The notes: generated by a model not told the origin, from the sequence alone. Positions 45,011 through 57,609 are shown, counted from the first letter of the stretch. The stretch: 64,000 bases of DNA from Apostichopus japonicus (GCF_037975245.1 NC_092575.1:25508841-25572840), one strand, 5' to 3'. Program-made: numbers and translations.

Positions 45011-47344
45011 GAAAGCTTTGTCGTCTACGACGTTCATTTCCTGTTCAAGATGACTCACAAATTAAAATGATAGTCTTTTTTTGAGCCACCTACGATGTTT
45101 GAGCAAGGTTATCCCTGAGCGTGGATACATCGAAACGTCAGGGGTACCAAAGCTTATACATCAAGGCACTTTCAGTAGGTGCAGGAGAGTTTATTCTCAG
45201 TACCAATCGAAAGGTCAGAATATCAAAACTAATACAGCGAGGCAATTCAGATGACAGACGCCTTTGTTTCATTGGCAAGTCTTTTCGTTGACTCAAGAAA
45301 ATGATTTGGTATGTGAGGGGTAGGTGGGGGGGTGGGGGATGGGGGAGGTGAGTGGGTTACAATGTGCCGTTGATGTTGTTGACAATCTTTAAGTCATGAA
45401 AACGCTCTTCTCTTTCAATTGGAATTAATTTTACTGTTGTTGTGATCAGAGTGCAAAGGTACTTTGTTTTATTTTTTCTTGAAGTAGTTAGACAAGATTA
45501 GTAAGAAATGTCACAGCAAAGATTAGACATGAATAGTGGCTGTTTTGTACAATGTACATGCTTCTTATGCTAGAAACTTTAAAACCAGCATTGACGATCA
45601 TATTGATGCCCTAATGGACTTTGAACTGTACCAGCATTGAGAGTCTTTGCCTACCAGCTCTCCTGGTGCTCGTAAGTGGAGGAGCATCAGTTTGGTTGGC
45701 ACCAATAAAAGCTCGACAATTTTTAGAGGATGTCACTTCCAAAATTCTGCATTCTGTGTCGAATTTTCCACATTCTTGTAGCACCTAACGAGACTTACGG
45801 GAATGTATGGACAAAAGTTTAAAAGTTACTTAAAAGTCCCCCAAAATTGCACCACGATTAATCAAATTAGGTAAGCGGTTTGCCAAATAAAATGATACCA
45901 TTCTTTAAAATTTGTGGGCAAGCAAAAATTTGTCATGATTTGATTACATGGTGAATTAAGCAGGTACATTCCAATGATGTTAACTTCATTCGATCTCTTA
46001 ATAAGATGGAAGGGTGTTCCAGGTAGTTTGGAATCAAACATTATTTTACCTGATAATTATAAAGAAACTACTGTATGTGTGGTTACATTGAAGAAACATA
46101 GATGTGTATGATGGGGTCATGGTTTCTGTTTATTGAGTTATGAGGCAAGGGACATATATCATAAATGAAACATCACATTCTCCTTACTTCAAAACCTTGT
46201 GACTGCATCAATTTTTTTTTCCTTAATTTTACTAATGCTAACTGTAAGAAAGAGAACATTGACACATTAATGTTTCAGCTTGGTTCAAACACCATTGATT
46301 GTGTTGAAGGTAATTGTAAGCAGCTCGTGTACAAAATAAAAGAAAGGTTCTTAAGAAACCTTGTGTACATTTGCTTACCTATTATTTTTTTTTTCTTCCC
46401 TGTGAATGTCATTATGGACACAGAACATTCTGTATTAACCATTATTACACTTTCCAGATTTCTTTTGTATTATTTTCATTTTTCATACTCGTTTCTTTTG
46501 TAAAAAAGTTATCGGTCCTGCCTTTTTCCGCTCCTAGCAGGATCTTTCATAGACGGACTGAAACAAAAAAAAACAGGGGACACTAGTTCAATAGGCATGT
46601 GGGGTACTTATTTTCTTTGTATGAGGGTGTAAATGTACACATTTACAAGGCTTATTAAAAAATGTGCTTTGAGCAAAACAGAAGTTAAAGGAATATATAA
46701 ATATTTACACTTATTAGTTTGGGTAAAAAAAAAGTCCTTTTGAGACCAGCTAACATTTTTTGTAACCACAGAGCCGGATAGAAACTGAGTTGGAGCAAAG
46801 GTCCAGAGGGAAACCAAACTTTCACTATGCCCAACTTGAGCAATAGGTTTAGTGTAGGCTGGGGTAGATTTCCTAATCCTAAGCGCTTTTGGGACCTACA
46901 TACTCAATCAGTGTAGAATTGTGGGCTGATTTGTTTATTGGCATGTCAGCCACAAGTAACTTCCCTTTGCCATTAGTTAGTTACAATATATTCTGGACAC
47001 TGAGATCCTATGTTAGCTTTTGTTCTCTCCAAACCAGCTGTAATGTGAAAAGTAAGGCAGCTTTTGTCTATGTATATTGAGCAGTGACCAAGGATGGGTT
47101 TTATTACCCAGGTACTGTAAATAAAACAGGAAATACTTTCCTTGTGAGTCAGCTTCAAAAAAACCTTGTGTTTGTCAAATAAAATTTTGAAGGATACACC
47201 ATCATTTCGACTGTACTTGTGTTATATTTTGGTTGATTTTGCTTTTTTTTAGCGATTGTTACTTTGTTTTTGTATCTGTAAAACTTGAACCAACAGTAAA
47301 CAATTATGAGAACTAGCTGATAGTAACCTACTTCTTGAAAATAA
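45011..47344 (+). other. PRPF19 3-prime region and downstream non-coding
   Basis: Probably starts with the PRPF19 3-prime untranslated region. AATAAA occurs at 45704-45709 and 45886-45891 as candidate poly(A) signals. At 45113-45142 a cctgagcg...cgaaacgtcagg phrase resembles a decayed hammerhead-like motif. No other gene recognised. Confidence 0.5.
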
Positions 47345-47905
47345 AATGATTCAGCACACTGCTACCCATGATACAAATATATATTCATAAATAATTGAGC
47401 ACGCAACTACCCATTGATACAAATATATATTCATAAATGATTCAGGACGCTACTACCCATTGATATAAATATATATTCATAAATAATTCAGCACGCTAGT
47501 ACCCATTGATACAAATATATATTCATAAATGATTCAGCACACTGCTACCCATGATACAAATATATATTCATAAATGATTCAGCATGCAACTACCCATTGA
47601 TATAAATATATATTCATAAATAATTCAGCACGCTAGTACCCATTGATACAAATATATATTCATAAATGATTCAGGACGCTACTACCCATTGATATAACTA
47701 TATATTCATAAATAATTCAGCACGCTAGTACCCATTGATAAAAATGTATATTCATAAATGATTCAGGACGCTACTACCCATTGATACAAATACATATTCA
47801 TAAATGATTCAGGACGCTACTACCCATTGATATAAATATATATTCATAAATAATTCAGCACGCTAGTACCCATTGATAAAAATATATATTCATAAATAAT
47901 GAAGA
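47345..47905. repeat. 46/47-bp minisatellite, about 12 copies
   Basis: Tandem units of atacaaatatatattcat, aaatgattcaggacgc and tactacccattg, alternating between two subtypes (gattcaggacgc and aattcagcacgc), which suggests a higher-order unit. Confidence 0.94.
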
Positions 47906-49723
47906 TGTTTGTACAAAGTTTCTGCGGGAAGAGTGGAATAGAAAATATCCTGTTTTTATTGTTTTGGTGATAAACATTTTGTCATTAAATTAATTCATTA
48001 ATGTATTGATTGGATAAGGATGTTATGCCTCACTCTTTATTTCTCAAAGATTTTCATGTAGTGGGGTATGGGGAATTACTCTCACAAAATCATAAAACGC
48101 TAAGGGTATTAGTGTTACATAAAAAAAAAGTAATGATCGTTTTGTCCTTGTCAAGTTAGTTGAAGCAGCATTTTGCGTCCTTTTCTATGGTTTTTCTCAA
48201 CCTCACTGATTCCACGATGCCATAACGACATACATAACTAGCTTATCTATTCAAATCTTACTTCAAATGGTGGCATAAAAGTCGAAAAATTTACAACTTT
48301 CAACTTTGTTTTTCTCGAAGATATTTTCCGTTGGGATCCAAATAAACCCCGTCCATAATATGAATATTTAAAAGTTACTAACTCGACGTTTTGAATCTGT
48401 TTTTAGCAACGGCTTATAACTAAACATGTATTATTCTACCTATATTAAATGTGTTTGTCTAACAGTCGCACACTACGATTTTAGTAATAGCAATCTTTCC
48501 GGGAAATGACGGTCTTGCTGTCGCTGCCCAACGAAGTCTGTGGCTTTGAATACAGAGTTTCTGTAGATTGATCATCCGCGGTATAGTCACCGCCGTTCCC
48601 CTCACAATTTGCCAGGTCGGTAAAAGTGACTCCTCCATAGCTTTCCCTTTCGGAAAACCAAAAAGGAACACAACAATAAGGAGGATATTTGATAACGATA
48701 GGATATTTGGTATGAAAAAAACAATAGCACAAAACATATGCCCTAACCCAGTGGTTCTCAAACTTATTTAGACGACCGCCACTTCAACCACATCGAAATG
48801 TCCCCAACCCCTCCCCTAGAACTACCGTTCATTGTCGGCCGCTCAAGCGAGCAATCAGATTGTCCGAAGATATGCATATAGGAATGAAAAAATAGCCTAC
48901 TTTCCCAACAAGATGATGAATTTTGTCTCAAAAATATTATTTGTTCGGTAGACACCCAAATTACTACCAGCCCTGACGAGAGGGGCTCAGGAGAGGTGCG
49001 GACCTGGGTATCAATTGCTGCTGTCTCAGTTGTACAACCGGCGTCGCTGACGCCTTCAAACCAGTGGTGCATTTAGCACATCAGGCGAATCACTCCCTTT
49101 TCGCAACCAAGAGGAAACCTGTGTTTCGGTATTTCAACCTGGTGTCGCCTTCGGTGCCTATATTCTCTGACCTGGGATCAATAAGGAGGCCGGAAAAATA
49201 TGAAGAAGCCGACTCGGGGGAAATATGAGACAATGGGCTTTTCATTTTCACTTTAAAATTAAAGAGTAAGAGCATGTAGCCCGGAAACATAATTGTCCCG
49301 GGCCTTACCTGGTTATCGTCGTCTCTGATTTCTGTCGAAAATGAAGGCGCAAAAGAAATCATCTATACTCGCACATGGTATCAGAATGGATCAATAGTGA
49401 AGGAATATTAGCATTACAAGTTGCAGAGGAGTAGGGTCATTCTAAGACATTTTTGGGACAAATTCATTACAAATTTTTGGTCTTGCATATAGTACCTACA
49501 TTACTTTGAGTGTGAATGAAGACCCTGTATTTCCCATATATTGAGTAAAGTTCATAATCACCGTATATCATAGTTATGAAGGAATCACATAGTCTGATAC
49601 TATCTTAGAAGAGTCATCCGTCCAAGATACCCCCTGTGGCGGGCGGGCCTGGGCACGAAGACAAAACAACAAACGAGCCCAGTCCCATTGCATCGAGACT
49701 GTGAGATCATCGTCAGGTGTGTA
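47906..49723. other. Non-coding with a hAT-like end
   Basis: At 48749 the sequence CAGTGGTTCTCAAAC matches a common hAT/Charlie left terminus, but no right end with an 8-bp duplication is found. A cggaggccgg-like GC-rich tract follows at 48960-49300. The last 8 bases are the target duplication of the next element. No gene recognised. Confidence 0.4.
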
Positions 49724-50634
49724 CAGGGGCTCGGGGTCTTAAAACCGGCCCTGGCATTTTTCACCCAGCTATAGGCCGGCCCATTATTCATCGACATGTT
49801 ACTTATAGTGATCGCCGCCCTGGGGAGGGGTATTAGTGGAGGGGGTGTCCCCCTCCCAAACTGAGATTTTTTTGAAGTTAAGGAATGCCTAGATGCAAAA
49901 TGGTGCTATATATCTCAATTTTTTAGGTTACAATAATCCTCTAAAATAGACCCCAAAATAGTTTCCTGAAGCAACACTTGATTAAATTGAGGACAGTTGA
50001 AAACGTAAACAAAAATAGGCAATAATATATGTTTTAGATTGGATTTTTATTAGTTTTCAAGCATTTTGTGACAACATGCTTGAAAAAATTGAAAAAAAAC
50101 CTAAATAAAATCCACTTAAACATATATGTTCAATAACATGAGCACATGTCATGTCTATACGAGAGTAGGAGCCTACGCAGTTCGCTGCTTCTGACAGCCA
50201 CACAATCAATGATATTTTTAGTGTCAAGTTTGGCCAAGATCCTTTTTTCCACAGACATCAACATGAACGCCTCAAGATGTTACTGTGTTATTGTACTTCT
50301 TCAAACGGTTTTTCGAGTCTCTTCAAGGCAGAGAAAGAACGTTCACATGACACTTGTGACACAGGTAGCGTTGCCAGCAGCTTGTAAGCAAGCCCAATGC
50401 TCTTGTAAGCATCGGTGAAAAGGTTCAACCTGAGGAGCACTTTGTAGCAGCAGAGATCGAGGACAATCTTTGAATGACTGATTCCCACAGTTAAAATATA
50501 TATTTCTACACAACCCGTCTGTATTCTACTAACTACTCTGAAAATGGGCTGTAAATTTTACCAGGCTCCCCAGCCCAACGGCCCATCGGGCCACCGGGCA
50601 TTGCCCAAATGCCCGTGTGGCCAGTCCGCCACTG
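49724..50634 (-). mobile_element. hAT transposon remnant with perfect 8-bp target duplication
   Basis: A 911-bp element is flanked by ggtgtgta on both sides (49716-49723 and 50635-50642). Ends CAGGGGCTCGGGG and, inverted, CAGTGGCGGACTGGCC share CAG-GGC. The minus strand contains the end of a hAT transposase. The rest of the coding region is deleted. Confidence 0.88.
50150..50488 (-). pseudogene. hAT transposase C-terminal fragment, broken
   Basis: The minus strand reads LLATLPVSQVSCERSFSALK, the signature of the hAT C-terminal dimerisation domain, followed by RLEKPFEEVQ and a stop. After a shift of frame, homology-like sequence continues (SVEKRILAKLDTK, VRSSELRRLL) to a stop near 50140. The N-terminal and catalytic parts are absent, so it cannot encode an active enzyme. 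hAT (zinc finger MYM-type-like) assignment rests on the SCERSFSAL motif. Confidence 0.88.
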
Positions 50635-50642
50635 GGTGTGTA

Positions 50643-51486
50643 TCACCATTCTCCTAGAAGGGGGAAATGATGAACAAATAATCTTATTTAGCCAAAAGCC
50701 GAGTGTTCTCCTATTTCAGGAAAAGTGCAAAAGATCAATCGAATGACATCTTTTTGATATGTTATCAATATAATATCTGTTCTTTTGTGGCTTGGATCTC
50801 AGAGTAAACAATTTGAAGATAATGTGGTGCACAAAAAGGGTCAATTGAGGCAATTTTAGACCACTTTAGCCCCCCCCCCCATCAGGGGCAGCGTACGAAA
50901 ACAAGTTACTGCTAAGAAAAACCACATTTTTTGTTGTACTGCGGTTTGTTTTATACATAGTGTTAGTAATCGCCTAGATGTTGCAATATACCTCATATAC
51001 TGGTGCCGTCACAGCTCCTTCCACTTCTACTCACCACATGGTCATCCATTTAACATAAACAATGCTCTGCTGTAAACCTTGTATTTTCTTTTGACCACAC
51101 CTTAACTGGTTTAATCGATTCTCTTTCAGACTACACACATAGTTACGTAATCAGTTATGTGTACACTTACAAATTATGTACAGCCGGTTTCGGAGACGTT
51201 TCTCCTTAGTTACGTAATAAATTAACCTTGTTATTACCAAGACGAAAAGCGCGTCTGTTGACATAACTTATCTCCAATAAGATCCCGCTATTTATATCAC
51301 ATGCTTCCGAGGTCGCTCAGGTACTTTGTACAGCGTACTACTTGGTAGTGTATAATTATTACACGTGTAATGTGCATGTGAAACTGGCGTCCCTAGTACA
51401 ATCATTGTTGTTGCGCGTCCCTAAACTAGCTGAACGCTGAAGCGATCATTTATCACTACAACACGTCAACTGCACAGCATATAAAC
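50643..51486. promoter_or_regulatory. Upstream region of SELENOH
   Basis: Non-coding. A C-run near 50870 is followed by sequence of higher complexity toward the start codon. The SELENOH promoter should lie in the last few hundred bases. No specific element assigned. Confidence 0.45.
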
Positions 51487-51851
51487 ATGGCCCCTACACT
51501 CAGATCTAAAGGAAAGGCGAAATCGGAAAATGTTGCTCCTGTTAAGGCGAAGAAGAGAAAGACTACAGCTAAAGCTAAGAAAGCAGATCCTCCTAAAGGA
51601 AAGACCCCAAAAGTAGAGGAAAAGAATGTAAAAGAAGATGAAACCGTCAACGAGACAGCAACTGATGGGAACACTTCAGAGAATGGACACGCGGACGACG
51701 AAAATGCTTCGAAGGACGAAGAAAAATCTGACGATACGGACGAAAATGAAAAGAATGGCGAGGCAGCAGAAGAAGAAACCAACACTGAAAATGATTCGGA
51801 AGCAGAAGAAGTATCAGAAAATGGAAAAATGTCTGTTGTCGTCGAACACTG
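51487..51851 (+). CDS. SELENOH: SELENOH exon 1 (residues 1-121 plus two bases)
   Basis: Start context aaacATGG is strong. Basic run (residues 6-43, KKRKTTAKAKKADPPKGK) then acidic run (44-113) then MSVVVEH. Donor TG|gtaaga splits the Cys codon; unspliced reading gives Trp and a stop at 51855. Confidence 0.94.
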
Positions 51852-54800
51852 GTAAGATTTATTTTCAATAATGGTCACTAAACAGTACATATATTCTCTT
51901 CTATGGTTGGTCTAATATCGTTGTCAAGAATGTGAATGCACGTATCTGTGTATGTATGTGGTGCATGTTCGTTCATCTACACTACATGAACTATGTAATG
52001 ACTTCACGTGTGCTGTACAGTATGTACATGGGTTGTCTGCGCGTGTAAACGAATCGGCCATATACGTGAAAATCTCAACGCTGGCTGACTAGTTGTTTAC
52101 AGTGAGTACCCACGCCGTGGTTCGAAGTATCCTGTTGATTAAATGCATGTAGTACCTCACGTGGTGTGGTAGGCAAACATAGGCCTTATCATTAAAAGGG
52201 ATTTGTGGGTTCACAAACAGAAAGAACCATTTCAAATATATGTGAGTTAAACATAATTGATGTCACTGGGTAGGAGATTGTAACAGCAAACAATGTCTTA
52301 GGAATTGCACTTCTGATGGCAGCATATATGCCAAGTTATACGTACGCTTAACATCGTGTCATTCGTTTGTAGGCAAGAAAGGACATGGACATTGGCTTAA
52401 TCACAAACATGACCAAAACAATACCAGGTACTACAGTCTACATGGACTTCAGTGATGTGTTGAAAACTAAGTAAACAATCACATATTTATCATGAAACAG
52501 TCCTTTTTGATGCCTTTACGAATATTTGGCCAATAGCAAAATGGGATTATCGAAACAAAAAGTGCTACAAAACAGTGTCGTGCTTCCGTTTACAAATATC
52601 CACTCAAAATATTGCAAGGTTGGCCCAAAAAATACCAACCATAAACAGTGATGTGAAGAAACTTGAGCTTCTCTTATATCTTGACATGGTTATTTTTGTA
52701 CCACATTTCAAAGCCTTAACAATAATTGAGCAAATAGTTAAACTGGGGTGCAAACAAACTTGCATAACAGTATCCATTTACGGTGGATACAACAATTCAT
52801 GTTTGTGAACCTGAGCAGATGCCTCGATCTCAGATCAGTAATCAGTATTCATGAAAACAGTGAATTCTTTTTGCTACACCCCTGTGTCAGCTGATAGTAT
52901 GTGAGTTATTGTCAAAGGATGGTAAATGATTACAAATATCAGCATTTTACATACAATAACTACATAAAGCACGGTACACTCTTGTAGCAAAGTAATTGAG
53001 ATAAGTCTTTGGGACTGTGCTCTTTCTTTGCCATGTTTTCCAACTGCATCTTGTATTAAAGGCATGGAAGACTCGCTCCAAACCATGTGCAGCCATCTGA
53101 AAAACTTTCTGTTTCTTGCAAGTGACGTTTTGTTTGTGTCTCTACAAAATGCAGACAGTAATGAAATGTGATACCTTGTTTTCTTTAGCTGAACCTGAGA
53201 TGTCCATCGCTGTATCGTTTGTATAATGTGCTGTGGGTATTGACCGCAGCTGTATGTACTGACTGTACACAGAGTGTCTAATTACCGACGGTAGCAAGCT
53301 GTGTGTGTATTTTCTGGGATCGATGGTGGTGTCTAACACTTCTGGTACACCTCATTCGAAACTAGGTCAGATTACCAGCATTAGACATTTCTTTTATCGC
53401 AAGTCTTCACACCCTTTAAAGCTTGTGGTTTTCATACAGTGGACATACTGTACAGTTATTAATTGCAGCTTCCTGGCTAAGCATATCCTTGTGTGACTGC
53501 TTATATGCGTCGGTGTATTAGTTTGGAAAGTGCATACATAGTATTAATAAAAAGGTAATTAACTTAATAATTAAATGATGCTATAGAAAGTAAAAGTGAA
53601 TTCTATTCATGATTCCTGTATGCTACCGGCATAGTCTATACTATTCATTGGTTAGTCATTAATATAAAGAAGGCCAACTTATATACAATTTTAAAGGCAA
53701 TCCTTTAGACATGATAGATGCCTTCATTCGTGATGAATACATATGGCTGGGTAGCAATATATATACAGATTTGACTGTCTAAGGTGTCAATAACAATAAT
53801 ATTTTGAAAAAAAATCGTTGTTGCAGGCATTGGACAGCTGATGGAACTGCTACAGAAGCTCAAAGCTAATTTGCTCTCAGGTGCCACTGAAATAAAGATG
53901 GCTCTCAGGTGCCACTGTAATCAAAATGGCTCTCAGGTGCCACTGTAATCAAAATGGCTCTCAGGTGCCACTGTAATCAAAATGACTCTCAGGTTCTGCT
54001 GTAATCAAAATGGCTTTCAGACCTGTTCCACAATCAAAATGGCTCTCATTTGCCACAATCAAATGGCTCTTTGGTGCCACAATCAAACTGTGGCTGGTGC
54101 CAGAAATTTATACATACACCACAGGCCCTGGAATAAGCTTGGGGCATATCAACATGTAGTCAGTTGCACTTGCACCTAATGCACAATAGATTTGATTAGA
54201 ACTGGTAACTGCATCCATCTTGAATATGGCACTCCCCACCTTCTGCATTGCAACTATGTATATTTCTAGGGAGGCTTTGCCCCTCCCAGAATAGATTTGT
54301 GATTGGGGAGGGGCCAAGGGGTGCTGAGGCTCCCCTTCCCACCCCCACTGGGATATAGAAAATCCTAGTATACAGTACATAAATATGTGGGTACAAAGTA
54401 ATCATTCTTCAATATTGTTTCCAAAAGGTAGCACCATTTTGCACTAAGCACCCTCCATGTTACCAACATTTCAGAGTGGTCAGAGGTGATATGGTGGCCT
54501 GGGCAACATCAGATCTTAGCTTCCCAAAAAACCATTAGAGGGTCGCTAAAGGGTTCCGAAGGATTGCAGAAATTGTCCATCTATTTCTGAAACCAAAAAT
54601 CTTGAACATAAATTACTTCATTTAAGTTATAAAAGACATGTAAACTCTGCTCCTCCCCCCCCCCGGGGCCATCTCCTCAGCCACTGGTGGAGGGTCACCA
54701 CACGATGGGAGGTGGAAATTAGGGTCTTGGAAGATAAAAGCAGTGATGGTCCTTTCTTGATATTTCTTCTCAGCAAATCGTGACATGTGTACAAGCGCAA

Positions 54801-54919
54801 TGCCAACCAGCTCCTGGAGGCAGTGCGCAAGGAGTTCCCGGATATTGATTCAGTTGTCAACTCCACAAAGCCAAGGTCCAAAAGCTTCGAATTCACACTC
54901 AAGAAAGCTGATGGATCAG
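51487..54919 (+). CDS. SELENOH: Selenoprotein H, 3-prime incomplete (UGA = Sec125)
   Basis: SELENOH is a nucleolar thioredoxin-like redox selenoprotein linked to genome maintenance. Exons 51487-51851 and 54774-54919 join in phase across the HC codon: VVVEHC-K-S-Sec-HVYKRNANQLL. TGA is at 54781-54783, and CKSU matches the CxxU motif of vertebrate SELENOH (CTSU). VVNSTKPRSKSFEFTL matches the human VNPTKPRRGSFEVTL stretch. The N-terminal extension of about 115 residues is Lys/Ala-rich and then Glu/Asp-rich, much longer than the ~40 residues in human. It likely serves as a nuclear or nucleolar targeting segment. Exon 2 ends in phase 1 at gtatgt. The expected last exon (ELWSGIKKGPPRKLKFP-like) and SECIS are not visible up to 64000, so they probably lie outside the window. 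Confidence 0.94.
51852..53059 (+). other. SELENOH intron 1, left part
   Basis: AT-rich non-coding sequence with no recognised element before the MITE. Confidence 0.6.
53060..53415 (+). mobile_element. piggyBac-type MITE, copy 2 (SELENOH intron 1)
   Basis: 356 bp between TTAA sites at 53056-53059 and 53416-53419. Starts AGGCATGGAAGACTCGC and ends with the complement of AGGGTGTGAAGACTTGC. Reverse-complement relative of 1849-2201 over its whole length. Shares ttctgggatcgatggtgg and gtctaacacttctg. Confidence 0.82.
53885..54090. repeat. 28-bp minisatellite, about 7 copies
   Basis: Units of tcaaaatggctctcaggtg and ccactgtaa, degenerating toward the right, inside SELENOH intron 1. A possible hAT-like C/G-rich remnant follows at 54265-54355. 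Confidence 0.9.
54774..54919 (+). CDS. SELENOH: SELENOH exon 2 with the UGA/Sec codon (residues 122-170)
   Basis: Acceptor tatttcttctcag. The first base completes Cys122, then Lys-Ser-Sec. Ends TCA-G|gtatgt. The in-frame TGA ten bases after the splice site hides this exon from ORF finders. Confidence 0.93.
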
Positions 54920-57457
54920 GTATGTGTTAATACAGTACTTATTGAAGGCCTAAGTGAATTTTTTACGGTAAATAAATGTTTAAAAAAAAATTGGTCCTAC
55001 AGTACTTAGTCAATGGAAGAGGTGAACAATTAAAGTTCTATGGAGACCTACCTGTAGTGACCTAGCCAATTTGCCCCATATTCAGTACATATTTGTTTTG
55101 TACCCGGCTCATTCAAAATACGTTGACAATTTTTCGAAAAACTCTACTCGTTTCCTCCATATACATATTTGCGGGTTTGATAAATCTGGGGAAACTTTTA
55201 AGTATGTGTAAGAGTTGCGGGATATGGGGTTCTTGTCAGCAGCTAGCTGTACAACAGGCTTATTGGGAATCCCCCTAGTGGTAGCGATGTGTGGAGACAA
55301 CTGACCACTGTGTTACAAACACAATAGGCTAAAACAAGAATAAGACTGGCTGTTAGGTATAGTAAGTATATTTACTCACATATTTAACACACATGAAACT
55401 ATGCAACATCAGGAATCTTGGCATAAGTACTCTTAACTGTTACTTCACTGTTAAATAATTACACTTAAAGTGGAAAGGGGCTCAAATTACACTTAATTGT
55501 GGGGTATCAACAATTAAAATTAGAGATGTTGCGATAAACAACTAGGGGTGTCAAGTGGCCACAAGACTAATACATGTGCACAAGAGATAAAGCTTATCTG
55601 GCGGGCGGGTCTGTATAGTCATGCAGCACTGTTCAGCAATGTTGTTGAATGACTGGTAGGTACGGTGATGAAAGGTTTAAAAGGATTGATGAATGTCCGA
55701 TAGCAGGAAATTACGAAAGGGATGGTGAGTGGTGACAGTTCGATGAATAGTCCAATGAAAATATATATGTTCTAAGAAATGTTCTTCCCAAGGAGTGTAG
55801 GTAAAGTCCAGGTACAAGATAGGTAAAAGAGTAGGTGAAGTCCTGGTACAAGATAGGTAAATACAGCAACTAACAGAACACAGCTCTCAGTTCCATAGAA
55901 TCCATTAAAACGATGTAATCACACAAATGTATATAGCAAATCAATTATACACAATTAATTCCTCCAGGAAAAGTTATATTTATGAAGATAAATTCGTATA
56001 GCACAAGATACTGTCGACAACTTATTAACTATTTATATACGTATACTGTAGTGTACAGACTACATTATGTCAAGAGTGACTAAAATACAAACATGCCCTG
56101 TTGACTGGCTGACAACCAAACTGCCACTCTCTCCTAAGACACCCTGGAGGAAGCACCTTAACCACAGGGTAACAACATGTGACCCTCTTAATCCCTCTCA
56201 TTGGTCTAGATACACACCCTAGCTACCAAGAGTAACACTGAGAACCAATCAGGGCTAATTACACAAGACTAAATCTGCATACAAATGCTTACACTATAAA
56301 TGAAACAACTAAGACAAAGCATCCCCTTTCCAAGATAAAGAAAGGAAGTAGGGAGGATGTTTACTGCAACCAGCAACTTTGGCAGAACAAAGAAAGAACT
56401 GTTGCTACTGTTTCACTACTAATTATAAAGGGGAATATGAGCACAGGATGTGGAAGAGAATAGGCATACCTATTACATAACCACTTGGATGGGGGAGAAG
56501 AAGAAACAGAAATAGAGCTATTTACATATATGTGCAAACTATGACGTAGGTTCTGATTTTAGCCCATAATAAGTTAACCCCAAATTATTTTCATTCGAAT
56601 AATGTGATGTTCCTCTTTCCAAAGTAGACAACATATTTCAAGAAATCGCCTTTAAGGCCACAAACCTGTGTTCAGTGTCCTTGAAACTAAGGTTGTAAGA
56701 ACAAATGACCAATAAATGACCAATAATCATATGACAACAGAACAGAAAGTTAGGCAGTCACCCCCTTTTCATCATCAATTTGCATGTAGCTAATGTTGAT
56801 TCATAAATGAAATTAGAATTAAAAGAAGAAAAATGGTCAATCTTTGATGGATTTTGATGGGAGTTGCAGCTATTTTCATGATTTCTAATGCCTATAAGAG
56901 TGATCAGGACAATGTTGTTCCTAGGTCTCTCTTAGAAGGTACAGTACATGTGGTTCCAGTTTCACATTTTGGAGGAGTGTAAAATAAGGTAGGAGGGAAA
57001 GTGGTGGCAGTATACAGATGAAATATCAACAATTTTCAAACCACTTTCTGATATGATACTTAGTAGTTTATGTTTAACTTGCAGACCAATTTTAAGTGGT
57101 ATGTGGCTTTCGAGGGCACAAGGTCTTTCGTGATGATATGTGAATATGATCTACAGGTACAGGGTGAATTCAGTGGATCAATGTGGAAGGAAAGAGCTTT
57201 CAAGGGTCAAAAGATATAATGATTGTTCTGTTCTGTTTTGAGCAAATCAATTAGCTAGCTATAGGAACATGGTGCATCTGTGAGACTGTTTATATTTTCA
57301 TCTCCCCATGAAGGTTCAGGATCCCCCCTGAAAGGGAAATCACAGTTTCTTGGTCTTATCCTTAGAATGAGAGGAGGTTTCATACTGTACCTTGTTCCCC
57401 CTTGCGGTGTTCACCCTTGCATATCAGAACAAGGCTACTTTTTTCTGTTGTTTATAT
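54920..57457. other. Non-coding, SELENOH intron 2 or beyond
   Basis: No exon matching the SELENOH C-terminus is found. A short duplicated phrase (ggtaaagtcc/ggtgaagtcc, aggtacaagatagg) occurs near 55800-55860. Otherwise AT-rich. Confidence 0.55.
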
Positions 57458-57609
57458 CTGAGAGAAATAATGGCCTTGAATTATTAAATTTTAAGCTTAA
57501 AGGTGTAAAAAGAAAGTCTGTTCCTGTTTCCATTCAGTGACCTTTGGCTTTGAGCAGCAAAGCTTGGTTCCAGGAACTACTCCTTAGTAGTTTAGCTACA
57601 TATTCTGTT

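Noticed and set aside
48749-49070. Complete hAT element starting CAGTGGTTCTCAAAC
   Set aside because: No matching right end or 8-bp duplication found; only a terminus-like match remains.
51456-51890. 144-codon minus-strand Ser-rich frame
   Set aside because: Antisense shadow of SELENOH exon 1.
54781-54783. TGA in SELENOH exon 2 as a disabling stop
   Set aside because: It lies exactly at the Sec site of the conserved CxxU motif and the frame stays conserved beyond it.
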